This document shows, one piece after another, positions 34,741 through 46,792 of a stretch of 64,000 bases of DNA (positions within the stretch are counted from its first letter, which is position 1; the number at the start of each line of letters is the position of its first letter). Position numbers and translations under genes: made by a program. Source of the stretch: Owenia fusiformis (Eukaryota > Annelida > Polychaeta > Sabellida > Oweniidae); NCBI GenBank assembly GCA_903813345.2, contig CAIIXF020000006.1:26357936-26421935 (forward strand), in the 5' to 3' direction. Under the pieces are notes generated by a model. It was not told the origin of the DNA, searched no databases, and was given only the letters and a program-made list of their open reading frames with translations.

Positions 34741-37700
34741 ATGTCGATGTCTCAGATCCAGGCACTACAGAAGCAGGTAACACAGCTGAGATTGGAAGCT
34801 AGTGTACAACGGATACCCGTTTCACAGGCAATCGAAGAGTAAGTGATCCAAAAATATTTGAATTGATTTGAGTTGAACTGAAGATCTGAATATTATTTCA
34901 GTTGTCTTGGTCACAAAATCGCTATTTCAGTAGCGTAGCCAAGGTTTACCAATCAGGGGGTTGTATTTTTTCCCAGTAAGTTCTATTTTTTCCCAGTCAG
35001 GATTCATTTTATAACGAAGGGGGAGGTGGTTTAGGCAAAGACAGGTGGAAATGGGTTCAGCAAATCAATTAGAGTCCATTTCACTGCTTCATTTCGTCAG
35101 TAGAACGGCAAAAATAAGAAATTGGGAGACCATTGTGCAATAATATGTGGAAAAGTATATTCATAATGTACATGAATGCAGTGTGGCAAATAAGAGGTCG
35201 CCAAACGCCAAAAACAGGGAGTGAAAAAAATTTGGCGATAGAAGTTGCGATCTATCTCGACAATTTTGGCGATGGATGTTAGAACTTCACAGTTTTTATC
35301 CCCGACATTCTTGAAAAATGAAGTTTCATACTATTTTTTTCAAGGCCTGTCTGCGTCGCTAACATGCTAAATATAAGAGTTAGCTGACGTTTGGGAGTCT
35401 GACTTACCTTCTAAAGGTTAGAACCCGAATCTTAATGAAACTATATCACCTTTGTTGCGTCGATGATGATGCATAAACATAGCATTTGATAGAAATTAGC
35501 GTAAATGCTTTTCCGACTTTTTCATTTTTCATCAATGTAGACTTCCGGGAAGGCGTTGTAGTTATCACGAAATAACGCATTGACCCTTGAACTTTACTTT
35601 GTTGACGTGTCAACCAAGCATGTCTGGTGTGAAAATTAAAAGAATATTAAGCAATGTTCTACATCCGCCAAGCTAAGTGAAGTAGTCAATATTAAAAATT
35701 ACCAATTTCAAGTGAAGTACGCAACGAACGAAACTGCGTGATCTACACTCCCACTATTGGTCTGAATGAAATGCTACGTAGAAATATGAGCCGTCTGCTG
35801 TATTAGTCGATTAATAGAGAAAGACCTGTTGGTGATGCTTTATAATTTAGACCAAAACATTGAAGAACAATTGAACCTGTAAATCGTGAAAACAACGAAC
35901 AAATATTCGGTTTTCACATATGTTCGGTAATTTTTCGTATTGAAACTTCCGGAACTTACAAGGAAATCATTCATTTTCTCGATCCATGATTTACCTCTTG
36001 GATGTTGTGGCAAATGCTCCATGGTTGACGGAACAAAGGTGATATGGTTTCATTAAGATTCGGGTTCTAACCTTTAGAAGGTAAGTCAGACTCCCAAACG
36101 TCAGCTAACTCTTATATTTAGCATGTTAGCGACGCAGACAGGCCTTGAAAAAAATAGTAGTTGATCCTATTCCCATTCACAAAGCTTTTTATTCTACCTA
36201 AAACATGATCAGAATAGAAGAACATAAAGCCACCTACCTTAGAGAAGAACAATTTGAAGTAAAATAGCCAGATAATCATCAGTATTTAGAAAAAAACACT
36301 GAAAAATCATCTAAATTTTGCCGTGAGCAGGCAGGAAGTTAGCCTACTCAGAGGTAACAATTTTGGTATTGTATCTGTATTGATCGCACTGCCATCTTTA
36401 TAACTTATGAAAAACTGTTCAAGTCAAGATTCATTTATAACAACCAGATACCTGTCTAGGACTCCTTGCACATTTGATTCCTTTATTTGTTTATCCTCAT
36501 TAGACTAAAAAAAGTTCATGATGTTCATTTTAAAGAGGTTCAATTCAAAAGATGCTACATTTTCCAAATATTGATCTCTCCAAACTCTGAAATAAAAGCT
36601 TCTTTGATGATACATACTCTAGCAGTATAGCCTAATAACACAATTTTCTTTATCTATATTGTTAGTACATACAACTCTAGTATAGACATTTGATAAGCAT
36701 GCTCTGCCTAATTTACCCTCAAAAAATTTTGAGTAAGATTTTTCCAACCTACCTACCTGCCGAGTGCCTACCCCAAATTTGAAATTTCATTGATCAGGAA
36801 ACAGACATGTGTGGCCTTTCCACTTATTTTAAGCAGTTTAATTTTCCATTCGCAATTCATGCACAGTTTAAGATGAGGGCAAAATTTATGCTGACTAGAC
36901 AAAATTATGGCCAGACGAAAAATATTTTGGCGAGAGTGTTTTAAATGTCTCTGGACAAATTTGGCTATAGTGAAAAAATCTTTATTTGCCAGACTGGAAT
37001 GACATTTGTTTATTTCAGATTTCGAAATGAAGCAGTGAAATGGACTCTAAATTACGAATTGTAGTATGTGCATCATCAAATGGCTAGTATAAATATTCGA
37101 TTCATTCATTAAAAAATAATCACCTTTCTTAGAGTGGGGTTTGTTCCTGGCCTTTGTTGATCTTTCAGAAAATGGGGTTGTTCCTGCCCGGGGTTCGTTT
37201 TATAAGGAAAGGGGGTAATATATATTTTAAATTGTGGAAATATGTGTCCTCTTGTATTTTGATACTAGTTCTCTGCCAAGTAATTTTACAAAGCATGTCC
37301 TCAAAATTAACATTACTGAAGCTCGCTATATTATTACAAGAGACCACAGCTGTAGAGGGCTCCCCAAGAGGGGGTAGTGGGGTCGCTTTTGTCACTTTTA
37401 AGATTTCAAAATTCTCACTTTATCACATTTAAAATTTACTTGTCATATTTTGTCAGATTCGTTCCTTTTTAGTCAGTCAAAGTATTTAATGCATTAAATA
37501 GTCTGTTATGTTCCATTGTTTGATTGCTGGTTAGAATAAGTCATCTTAACTAGCATCAAATACATTCAGAACGAATTATCTATTTTTGTCACTCTCAAAA
37601 CACTTGTCAGTCCGCTAAATGTGCAAATTTGTCACTTGCAAGGATTGATTTGTCACATTTGTTCGTTTTTAAGTACCCCAAAGTCCCATTAAGTCCCATT

Positions 37701-39221
37701 TTTAGAGGCCAGGTCGCCTTATCACATACCCCTTGGGGAGCCCCCTGTAGTCAGGCATGGCCAAAATTTTACAGAAAAATATTATTCCGGGGGTCATATT
37801 ACAGAAACTTCATAAAGTTAGAATTTGTAAATCAATTGTAACCATGGATATAATGATGTCACAGTTTGAGAACAATGAACTTTATGAAATCTTAACTTCA
37901 AGAAGTTTCTGTTACTGGCCCCCAGATTATATTGGATTGAAACTTCGAATAGGCCTATGTGAAAGTGTTATTTCAAAAAAAACTTGCCAAAAATTTGCTA
38001 TGTCAAATAAAATTTGCTTGGCCAATAAAATTTGCCTTGCCATATCTTGAATAAACAAAGGTTAGAAGTATGAATGTATTTTTTCATATGATATTACATT
38101 ATGGTCATTTAATTGTACGGTTTGATTGACTCACAAAAAATTTGCCATTTGAAACAAATTATAATTCTCTGAATACTATACATTTTCTATATTCAAAATG
38201 TACCAACATTTTACATACTTGTCTTCAAGTTGTATAAGTTACCCATACTCAGAAATAACCTGATTGAGTACATCATTTGTATATCAATAAATAAGAGAAG
38301 ATCGTTCCCATGGAAATCAACATACAATTCAATTATAGACTAGATGTGAGTAGAAAACTTCAACTTTGAAAATTGATTTATCTTTGAAAATATGAAATAT
38401 TCTAGGTAGGGGAGATTCCCCATGGACCCCATGTTATAAAATCACAAAAAGTGATATCTTTTATTTTATTGAACACTGGACAGATAACATTTGCTTTACA
38501 AAAAAATGTACTGGACATTACTGTAACTACTGTAGATTGGGTTAATTTGGCGCTACTTAATTTGGCGATTTTGCCATTTTTGGCATATTGGCGGCTATTT
38601 AATTTGGTGAACATGCAAAAAACAAACAATTAAAATTAATTTTTTTAAAATTTTTGTGAGATCATCCTTTACATTTTGCACCTCGATCGATGCTGCTACT
38701 ATACCGCGCTTTTCCTTTCTAGTTTTTCCCTTAGTATTATTGAGTGACTGACCAGTTCTGAGCCAATTTATGAGAGACATTTTTTCATATTTTTGGAAAA
38801 ACTAAACCGGAAGTGACCTAAATACACTGGACGAAATACCCTAGATAATTTTCGGAGATTCATTCTAAATTTTGGCGAAGATTTATATTGGCGAATTTTT
38901 CAATTTCGCCAAATTCGCCAAATTAAAGCGGGCGCCAAATTAACCCAATCTACAGTATCAGATACATAAGGGTAATATGAAAATTGAACTGATGAATATT
39001 CAAGTTTAGGGAACTTTCTATCTGCCATCATATCTGACCCAAATTAGCCACCTGGTGGTGAAACTGGCAACTACCTCCTGGCATCTGGTTATTATATTTT
39101 ATTTCTTTGTTGTAGCTTGGTAACATTCATGAACCAGAAGTCTACAGAAGATAGTCTAGTCGTAGGAATGAATCCCTCAGAGAATCCTTTCAGGGACCAG
39201 AAGAGTTGCAGCATCCTATAG
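34741..39221 (+). CDS. G-protein gamma subunit
   Basis: Two exons, 34741-34838 and 39116-39221, with a GT-AG phase 2 intron, encoding 67 aa. The first exon gives MSMSQIQALQKQVTQLRLEA, the coiled-coil segment that pairs with G-beta. The second gives the conserved SENPFRDQKSCSIL end. The CSIL box predicts geranylgeranylation on Cys and membrane anchoring, as in vertebrate GNG5/GNG10-type subunits. The intron position is the usual one for the family. The 4.3-kb intron is almost wholly transposon remains. A TATA-like TATAAAT lies at 34608. Which vertebrate paralogue it matches best cannot be told by eye. Confidence 0.92.
35072..37047. mobile_element. TA-flanked TIR element in the G-gamma intron
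   Basis: The left end GAGTCCATTTCACTGCTTCA continues to ATTTCG and is matched by a perfect inverted right end (CGAAATGAAGCAGTGAAATG, then GACTC). TA borders each side. The length is about 1.98 kb. It hosts the 831-bp element at 35329-36159. No transposase frame was found. Confidence 0.8.
35329..36159. mobile_element. 831-bp element with about 133-bp terminal inverted repeats
   Basis: The first 133 bp (tactatttttttcaaggcct ... cctttgtt) recur inverted at the end with about two mismatches. The high arm identity indicates a young insertion or gene conversion between arms. The centre (about 565 bp) has no convincing frame. No clear target duplication is visible. It is nested inside the element at 35072-37047. 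Confidence 0.85.
38345..39090 (+). repeat. Repeat family D, copy 2, split by a MITE
   Basis: Matches 25966-26275 on both sides of the insertion at 38530-38955 (left: gggagattccccatggaccc; right: ccacctggtggtgaaactgg). It ends shortly before the second G-gamma exon. Confidence 0.8.
38530..38955. mobile_element. 426-bp TA-flanked MITE
   Basis: The ends CTGTAGATTGGGTTAATTTG continue to GCGC and are inverted on the right. TA lies on each side, and family D copy 1 shows the site with a single TA. A relative is at 44921-45243. Confidence 0.85.
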
Positions 39222-40927
39222 GTACACCAATGGTAAGAATTGGCCATCTAAATTAAATATATAAGCACAAGTGCCAAAGGGAAAGGACCAAAAGTTGTAA
39301 TGGAACTTAGCAAGAAAAACAGACCCCATATAGGCCAAAACCATGATCTAACGTGAAAAGAAACAATGTCTAATACCCCCTTTCCCCCCACCATTCATGA
39401 ACCAATATCACAATCCAAGACCAAAAGACCAAGGGACTACTAAAGGGACAACCAAGGGGCTACCAAGGGACTACTAAAGCAATACTGGTGAAGATATCTC
39501 AAGTGTTAACCCTTTGGGATTAACATACCCAGAATGTCATTATAAAGGCAAATCTAATGAAAATAATGGGCAAACGCATTGGAAATTATAATTTTTGCAT
39601 GAAAACCCCCATTCCATGTATTAATAATATATTCCAGACATGATTCATGTTTTTAGTAGATGTGTTCATAACATTGGGTATTGATTCAAATCCTTTTTGT
39701 TAAAAGACAAAGCTAGTGGCGACTACAAATTGACTACAAACAACCAACTGACTAAAAAATAGGACTGGCAGACATCAAAAGCAACATTTTTTTGTGTCTT
39801 GGAGCTATAAACATCAATTATGCTTGTTTTCACAATAGATATTCATGACTGGATTTTCCAAACCCCTCCATAGAAAAAGATTACATGACTGAACCACTGT
39901 CCATCATCAAATCTCAGACTAATTGCCTATCCATGATATAATAATTACTGGATGTTTAAAAATATGTTTTTTTATTTGGTTTCCAGGTTTGAACATTTAT
40001 TTACTGGTAACAATCTCCATAACAACAAAATGCCTGCCTCAAGACTGGTTGGAGATTATCTATTGTATCGTTACCAGAGAAACAATTTCTACAGTTCAAA
40101 ATACTAGATGGATCTCATTGGAGCAGCTTTTTGATTTAACAGTATTTTCCCACTCCCACAGTGTGTGCAATATTTTATGAAACATAACAGTGTATTGAGT
40201 ATTCATCAATTTGATGGACAAAACATAAGTAATCTCAGATATTCAAATTAAGAATGCTGACATTTCACCAATTTTAGTTCGTATTGAGATCAAATGTGAA
40301 AACAAAATTAGAGTGAAATAAATATATAACCTGTTTTAATGCAGAAGTCAAAATCCAGTGAAAGTTTGAACCAATTCATATCTTAAAGTTTATTCAAAAT
40401 ATTTAATGTGTATACTGGTATACAATTGTATATTATATTGTATTATTTTATTTTAGTCTTGTAGTGCTTTTTAGTTTATTTTGTGTATGTATCAAAAAAT
40501 GTTATAGTTAAAGAAGGAATTCTCTCCAATTAAAACAGCAGAATGATATATTATAATGTATTATGTAATTACATTTCCTGTTTCATTTTTAACATGGAAT
40601 TATTTATAGATGTGCTATGAATGTCTGCTGTACAAAATCAAAGAATGTACCCCATTATCAGAAATATTCAAAATGAAATGTGTTAAAATTCTTTTTTTCG
40701 TTAAAAATTGAAACCTTTGAAATATTTGAAAATTAATCTGTTACAATAAACTGAATCTAGACTAGGCCTACATGTATATCTTAATCCTTTCTTTCTATGA
40801 TATTGTTCAAATATATGAAATATCTTTAAAGTATTGTTTTGTTGATTTATTTTGAAATTGCTACAATCTGACAATGATCAACCTTACAGTCTATTTTGTT
40901 GTTTTGGTAGTAGAAGTACTATTTGTA
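39222..40927. other. 3' flank of the G-gamma gene
   Basis: Probably includes the G-gamma 3' UTR. AT-rich, with several possible poly-A hexamers and no other gene visible. Confidence 0.35.
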
Positions 40928-41088
40928 CAGTGAAACCTGTAAAAGTGGAACACCTCTAGAAATGGAACACCTCTGTTAGTTGAACACTTTTCAGAGTCCC
41001 AAGGCCAACTGACTTAATGTTAAATGGAACACCATCAAAGTGGAACACTTCAATGTGCCAATGGTGTTCCACTCCATAGGTTTAACTG
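40928..41088. mobile_element. 161-bp pogo-like palindromic MITE
   Basis: CAGTGAAACCTGT at the left and its inverted partner (ATAGGTTTAACTG) at the right, each next to TA. GGAACACC/GGTGTTCC motifs repeat inside both arms. The same end type occurs on the large element at 19762-21751. Confidence 0.75.
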
Positions 41089-41705
41089 TACATTTACTAG
41101 TACAATGCTAAATCTGTCTATGCATTCTGCAATATTGTAACTGTCATCGATCTGGAATTTTGACATAATCACCAAATTAAACTAATTTCTATACTGGAAG
41201 GCATCGGGAGAGATAACAGCCTTATATCCTTTCTAGAAGGTCAGAATGACTGGGAGGGGGAAGCCTATAAGGATTTTTACATTCTCTATTTGATTGACTA
41301 TTTAATATTGATTTCACCCTTAACAGCTTGTATGTATATTTCAAATTCAATGTCAATGTAGGGTAAGTACTATTAAATGCCATTTTATACGAGTTTATTC
41401 TATACAAGAGCTTGAAGTTTAAAAAATGGTAAGTAGCAATTTTGGAGAGTGTTTTTGTCAAAAATAATTGATTAAAATTAAAATAAAAGATTTAAAGCCA
41501 CCATATGGAACCATGGATATTTTAATATTTTCCATTAGGCTTAAATAGCATGGGCCCTAATGTCACTTCCAGAAAGGGTATTAACTATAAATAAGTTATT
41601 GATATTTCTGCACACCAACATCAATATCTGTCTACTAACTGTATTAGCTGATTAGCAACGGCTGTTTTCAAGCAATCCTAACTTTTAGACTGACTCAGTA
41701 TGCAG

Positions 41706-41893
41706 TGGTCTCCACAGGATTTTTTCTCAAGTGGGTGCAAAATTCTTAATTTCACCATTCAGACCAAATTTGGTCAAGATACAGGTATGTCCATTTTTCA
41801 TGATTTTTCTTATTTTCAAGTGGGTGCAAGCCTATTATCAAAATCTCAGGTGGATGCTGCACCCACTTGCTTTAATGTTGGTCAGATCACTGG
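41706..41893 (+). repeat. Dispersed repeat family B, copy 2
   Basis: The same order as 10497-10692: tttctcaagtgggtgcaaaa, then ttttcaagtgggtgcaagcc, then gctgcacccacttgctttaa, ending at cagatcactgg. Confidence 0.75.
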
Positions 41894-42119
41894 TCCCTGT
41901 CTACTTTTGATTAACAGTGAATGGAACAAATTGTACGATGCAAATAACCCAAAGAAAATACCAGAACAACGGCAACGCCAAAGCGTAGCGAATCCCATCG
42001 AACAGAAATGGCTGGCATTTTTACAAACGAATAGCAAATATCATAAAACAACACACCAGAAAGGCCACCATTTTCAAAATGGTTGCTCACTAGCCAAGTT
42101 GTCATCAGAAGAAATAATA

Positions 42120-42880
42120 TGCTTTTAAGTAGCCACCTCTAAAATTTTTGAAAAATCGCACACGTACTTGTAAAATAACACACATAAAAATGGTGGCCAT
42201 TTTTCAAAATGGCCGACTACTCCCCAAAGTTTTATTAGACAATGTGCCATGCTTAAAGTATTCACATATCAAATATGAACAAAATCGCTCCACTACTTTT
42301 CGAGTTATAGTAAAATACGTAAAAATGGCGGCCATTTTTTAAAATGGCCACTGTCTACCAAAAGTGTCATTAGAAATAGACAGTGTGCCATGCTTATAGT
42401 ATTCACATACCAAATATGAACAAAATCACTCCACTACTTTTCGAGTTATAGTAAAATACATTAAAATGGCGGCCATTTTTCAAAATGGCCGCCTTCTACC
42501 AAAAGTGTCATAAGACAGTGTGCCATGCTTAAAGTATTCACATACCAAATATGAACAAAATCGCTCCACTACTTTTCGAGTTATAGTAAAATATGTTAAA
42601 ATGGCGGCCATTTTGAAAAATGGCCGCCTTCTACCAAAAGTGTCTTTAGACAGTGTGCAATGCTTATAGTATTCACATACCAAATATGAACAAAATTGCT
42701 CCACTATTTTTTGAGTTATAGCAAAAATCGTAAAATGACGAGTAAAGGCCGCCATTTTTCAAGATGGCTGCCATGTGCTTCTTTAATATCTACATTTGTA
42801 GCATTATTAATGTCCTTTATAATTTTTTTACATTTAAAACATATTGCTATTACAGTTTTACATATTACACCTAAATTACT
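42120..42880 (+). repeat. About 160-bp satellite with palindromic AAAATGGCGGCCATTTT core
   Basis: Four to five units. Each carries aaaatggcggccatttttca, ccaaaagtgtc, gacagtgtgccatgcttaaa, attcacataccaaatatgaa, and tccactacttttcgagttat. Short open frames in it are by-products of the repeat. Confidence 0.85.
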
Positions 42881-43021
42881 GTAAAATCGGCACTAAAATG
42901 GCCACCATTTTGAAATGAGCGGCCATTTTGAAAATCGGCTTTCGAGCAGAAATTCTACCCCCATAGGGTATATGTGTACAAAATATGAACAAAATCGGGC
43001 CAATGGTATTTGAGTTATTGC

Positions 43022-43095
43022 CCGGACGGACGGACGGACAGACGGACGGACGGACGTATGTACGGACGTACGTACGGACGGACGGACGGACGGAG
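43022..43095 (+). repeat. (ACGG)n microsatellite
   Basis: Runs of cggacggacgga with a few tacg variants, ending the satellite block. It is followed by ttcgttcgatgggataatta, a common tail of this repeat type. Confidence 0.9.
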
Positions 43096-43697
43096 GCGTT
43101 CCCTATATCCCTCCGAACTTCGTTCGATGGGATAATTACTGCTCTATTGTTTTTGGAAAAATCTTCCAGTAACAGTTAGGCTATTATTCCAACAAATTGA
43201 CAAGGAATATAAGAGGGTAGAATATAAAACCTGACACCTCCTTCCATGCCATCTGTCAGATCTCAATTTGTAATTTTCACAGAGTACATTTTCTGAATGA
43301 CTTCCAGAACAGGCTATAGCACTTTAGGATGGAATGTGGAGTATAAAATGATTTAGGATCAAGATCATTTAATTTCTACTTGCATCATAGGCTTTCAAGA
43401 AAGTTGAACAGCCCATGCTTGCATCTAGTCTATTCTCGAATTGACTTTATGATATTTATAGATCTAATTATTACATTTTCCATATTCAATATGTTTGTGG
43501 CATAAAAAGCAACTCAAGGCAGAAATAAGTACTCAAATAAAATATTTTGTATAAAATATATTTATTAATTCAGTTCATTTAATGAACATTAATATTTTCA
43601 TGTGAATAAATCAAACATCCTACATAATTATTCAGATGGCAAAGAGCTATACTAGAACCACATATTCCAGCCCGGTGGTTTGTAGTGAGTATGATCA

Positions 43698-43883
43698 CAC
43701 TGGTGGATCCAGGGAGGGGGGCAGCCCAAAAAGTTTTTGGACCCCCAAATTTTGTTGGGGATCAATTAGTGGGCCTTTTGGGGTCTTATTTTTTAATTTG
43801 GGCCAAATTATCCAAAAATGGGTCTACAATTTTCAAAATTGGTTTTAGGGGCCCTTCCTTGCTAGCCTCCAGATCTGCCACTG
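43698..43883. mobile_element. hAT-like MITE, copy 2
   Basis: CACTGGTGGATCCAGGGAGG at the left and CTCCAGATCTGCCACTG inverted at the right. The interior contains aaattttgttggggatca. It is related to 30417-30598. Confidence 0.55.
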
Positions 43884-44296
43884 AATCATTATCAGAAGCT
43901 CAACAGTAATTAACAAGATTAGTGTTGAGTTTCTGATACACTACCACAGGCAATCTGGCTGCAATCTGTGACTATAACCAGATTTGTGCAACTCAGTGCT
44001 AGTTGATATTCTACTTCATACAATTGACCTTTTGCGATCAGAATTCAGGAATTTTGTTTATGGATACTGTTGTCACGTATTTCGTCTTATTGGTATGACG
44101 TCATATAGAAATGATATTAGACATGATGGAATCACGAAATGGCGGACACGTGGCAGTTTTGAGCTAAAAATATTGTCGTTTCTTATATAAAAACCATGGG
44201 TCGGATATTTACCAGGTATGCCGATTTGACTAGATCATGAGTATGTCTATATATGCGAAGTTTGGGTGAAATTCATACTAAACATCGATGCCTATA

Positions 44297-44331
44297 AGCG
44301 CCCCCCGTTTTTGTCAAAATCGGGGGGCGCT
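44297..44331. repeat. Strong GC hairpin
   Basis: AGCGCCCCCCG pairs with CGGGGGGCGCT across tttttgtcaaaat, which is itself nearly palindromic. It may be the remnant of a fold-back element. Confidence 0.6.
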
Positions 44332-44587
44332 AAACCGCTATCTAAATCATGTCAGTAAGACCTTAGACTTGGTATGTGCTTAGCATGAATGTTGATCTAG
44401 TCAAATAAAACGCTTTCGTGAAAAATAAATCAATAAAGCACGAAATATAGAAGATAATCTCTCAAAATCCAGCATCTAAAGCTGGGTGACCTAATTGTGA
44501 CGTCACTAAAAGACAGAATCCATTCGGTGATCGCAAATCATCAATTGAGAAGTACATGTATAAACAATAGGTATTAACAATTGCAAA

Positions 44588-44688
44588 ATGTCCCCATTTG
44601 CCATTTGTTAACTTACAGATGCCAAACACCATCCAAAAAAGTTGAATACCATAATGATATGTCACCACTTCTGAAGGTGACATAAAAA
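44588..44688 (+). repeat. Dispersed repeat family A, copy 7
   Basis: aaaatgtccccatttgccat, then caccatccaaaaaagttgaa, ending gatatgtcaccacttctgaa and ggtgacat. Both inverted ends are present. Confidence 0.65.
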
Positions 44689-44920
44689 TATATTATACTG
44701 TATATGCATAGTTGTCACACATTGTAAAATAAAGACTCACTCATTAGATGTTTCTGAATAGGCAGAATAAAGCTACAAAGCAATATAGACATGGATTCAC
44801 AATCAATTACAAATTCTCTCCAATATAAACACTGTTGAGGGATTCACATTTCAATTATATTATAATAACAGTATATTTCCACGAAAAGTGTTTATATAAT
44901 GAGATATCAAATACAGTATA

Positions 44921-45243
44921 CTGCAAGTTGCTTTAATATGACGGCTGTTTCAATTTGGCGGATTGATGATACATGTACTACCAAATTAAGTCTCTGACAA
45001 TTTTTTAAACTAATCCCCAGCGATTCCCTTGCTGGATAAAAACATTTGAAAATACCCCACTAAAATGTCAATATTGAACTATATTCCAAGATCTAGATCC
45101 ACTGATTGTTATTTTTCAAAAACATTTGCATCTTTTTATGAACCCTCTACTATCCGCATTTTACTGATTGGTAAATCCGCCAAATTAAATAGCAGCCAGA
45201 TTTTCAAAATTTGCTCAATCCGCCAAATTAAAGCAACTTACAG
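44921..45243. mobile_element. MITE related to the one at 38530
   Basis: The left end CTGCAAGTTGCTTTAATATG (then acgg) and the inverted right end (ccgccaaattaaagcaactt, then acag) share the 'TTAATTTGGCG' block with the 426-bp MITE. Confidence 0.65.
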
Positions 45244-45447
45244 TTACCTGTAACACCTCCAAAAATGTGCACCATTAATAAATCTCTGACAGTTAAAACA
45301 CTGCAATGTGACATGTTACAAACTCTATTTCGGGAATAATATTTCCTCTATTTTCATTTAATTAGAGATAAGTACAACTGATGAACAATCAATAATCAAA
45401 AGTTTGAGATTTCATAAAAATCTCATAAATTGTTACAATCATCTACA

Positions 45448-45461
45448 GTAACCATGGTAAC
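45448..45461. promoter_or_regulatory. Perfect palindromic X-box-like site
   Basis: GTAACCATGGTAAC is a 14-bp perfect palindrome matching the RFX X-box consensus GTNRCC-N0-3-RGYAAC. It lies in transposon-rich DNA far from a gene start, so its function is uncertain. Confidence 0.4.
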
Positions 45462-45515
45462 AGGGAATAGTATGACCTTCATCTGTTGCTCACAATATTA
45501 TGAGTTCAATCTTAA

Positions 45516-46115
45516 AGGGGTATTCCTTGCCAGACCATCTCTCTCCTAATATGGTAGCTATAACCATAAACATACTTTGCAAGTTTATCAAAAAACAGAA
45601 AAATGTTTTGAAATGGTCAATATTGATCACTTAAAAATGTAGTGCTCAATTCCAGTAGGCTGCCATCTTTTAAAATTTCACTCAGGAAGTGATGTCATCG
45701 ACTCTCAACTTTGCATATAACATTAGGTAAGGAGCTATTAGAATTACTAAACCAGCTGAATATTTTTTCAATTTGGTCTATGATTAAAATCCTTTTGATG
45801 ATCTCTTCTTTAGTTCTAAGTTCACAACTCCTGAAAATATTTTTACACCGAAGATAAGGGCTTCTTGTTTACAAGTGATTTTGTACTTCTTTCCTATACT
45901 GTAATAGACAAGGTTATAACAGGTGAGAGTCGATGACATCACTTCCTGAAAGAAATCTGAAAAGATGGCAGCTTACTAGGAATGAGTACTACATTTTTAA
46001 ATTATCAATATTGACCATATGAAAACATTTTCCCGTGTTTTGCTAAATATGTGAAGTATATATATGATTGTAGCTACCATATCAGGAGAGAAATAGTCTG
46101 GCAAGGAATGTTCCT
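45516..46115. mobile_element. TTAA-flanked fold-back element with about 200-bp arms
   Basis: TTAA lies at 45512-15 and 46116-19, and the ends are AGGGGTATTCCTTGCCAGAC and, inverted, AGGAACATTCCTTGCCAGAC. The arms match over about 200 bp at roughly 80-85 percent by eye. TTAA targets are typical of piggyBac elements. Non-autonomous. Confidence 0.75.
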
Positions 46116-46149
46116 TTAAGTCAGATTTGAATTTCTGAGAACTAGTTGA

Positions 46150-46680
46150 TTTTGAAAAAATAAACCGGTCAATTTGAAGCAAGTAGACAAAATACCTTTT
46201 TTGACCCTGAGAAGATTATTGAAGGTCAAATCTAAAGTCAGATTTGAACTTCTGAGAACTTGTAGATGATTTTGAAAAAAGGTCAATTTTAAGCAAGATG
46301 AAAAAATACCTTTTTGACATTGAGAATGTCATTGAAGGTCAAATCTATTTTTTAACCTTGAGAATGTCATTGAAGGTCAAATCTATAGTTAGATTTGAAC
46401 TGGTGAGATAATTTTCCAAAAATTGGTCAGTTTGAAGCAAGTTGAAAAAAGACCTTTTTGACCTTGAGAAGGTCATTGAAGGTCAAATCTCAAATCAAGT
46501 CAGATTTGAACTTTTGATAACTTGTAGATGATTTTGAAAAAAATTGGTCAATTTGAAGCAAGTTGAAAAAAGACCTTTTGCCCTACAAAAGGTCATTGAA
46601 GGTCAAATCTTAAATATATAGTAAGATTTGAACTTCTGAAAATATGTAGATGATTTTGAAAAAATTGAGGTCAGTCTAAA
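46150..46680 (+). repeat. About 115-bp tandem repeat rich in AAGGTCA
   Basis: Four to five units containing tcaatttgaagcaagttgaa, gacctttttgaccttgagaa, ggtcattgaaggtcaaatct and agatttgaacttctgagaac. Each unit carries several direct and inverted AGGTCA half-sites. Confidence 0.8.
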
Positions 46681-46711
46681 CAGTATTTTAAGTTATTGGA
46701 AGTTGTAAGAA

Positions 46712-46792
46712 TTTGTTACAGATGTTACACATGCCAACCACCGTCAAAAAAACGGAAACCATAACAATATGTCACCACTTTTGTTGGTGACA
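46712..46792 (+). repeat. Dispersed repeat family A, copy 8
   Basis: The shortened left end (gttacagatgttacacatgc) is followed by the family middle (caaccaccgtcaaaaaaac) and an intact right end (atatgtcaccacttttgttg, then gtgacat). Confidence 0.55.

Noticed and set aside
41222-41461. An 80-codon minus-strand frame ending PPPSHSDLLERI
   Set aside because: It is possibly the tail of an old retrotransposon, but I could not match it to a motif.
41700-42128. A 142-codon open frame
   Set aside because: It starts in repeat family B and runs into the satellite, so it is repeat-derived.
42120-42880. Regularly spaced repeats that could suggest a CRISPR array
   Set aside because: The units are about 160 bp and repeated along their whole length with no unique spacers, so this is a eukaryotic satellite.
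43022-43179. Arg/Thr/Asp-rich frame (RTDGQTDGRT)
   Set aside because: It is a translation of the (ACGG)n microsatellite.
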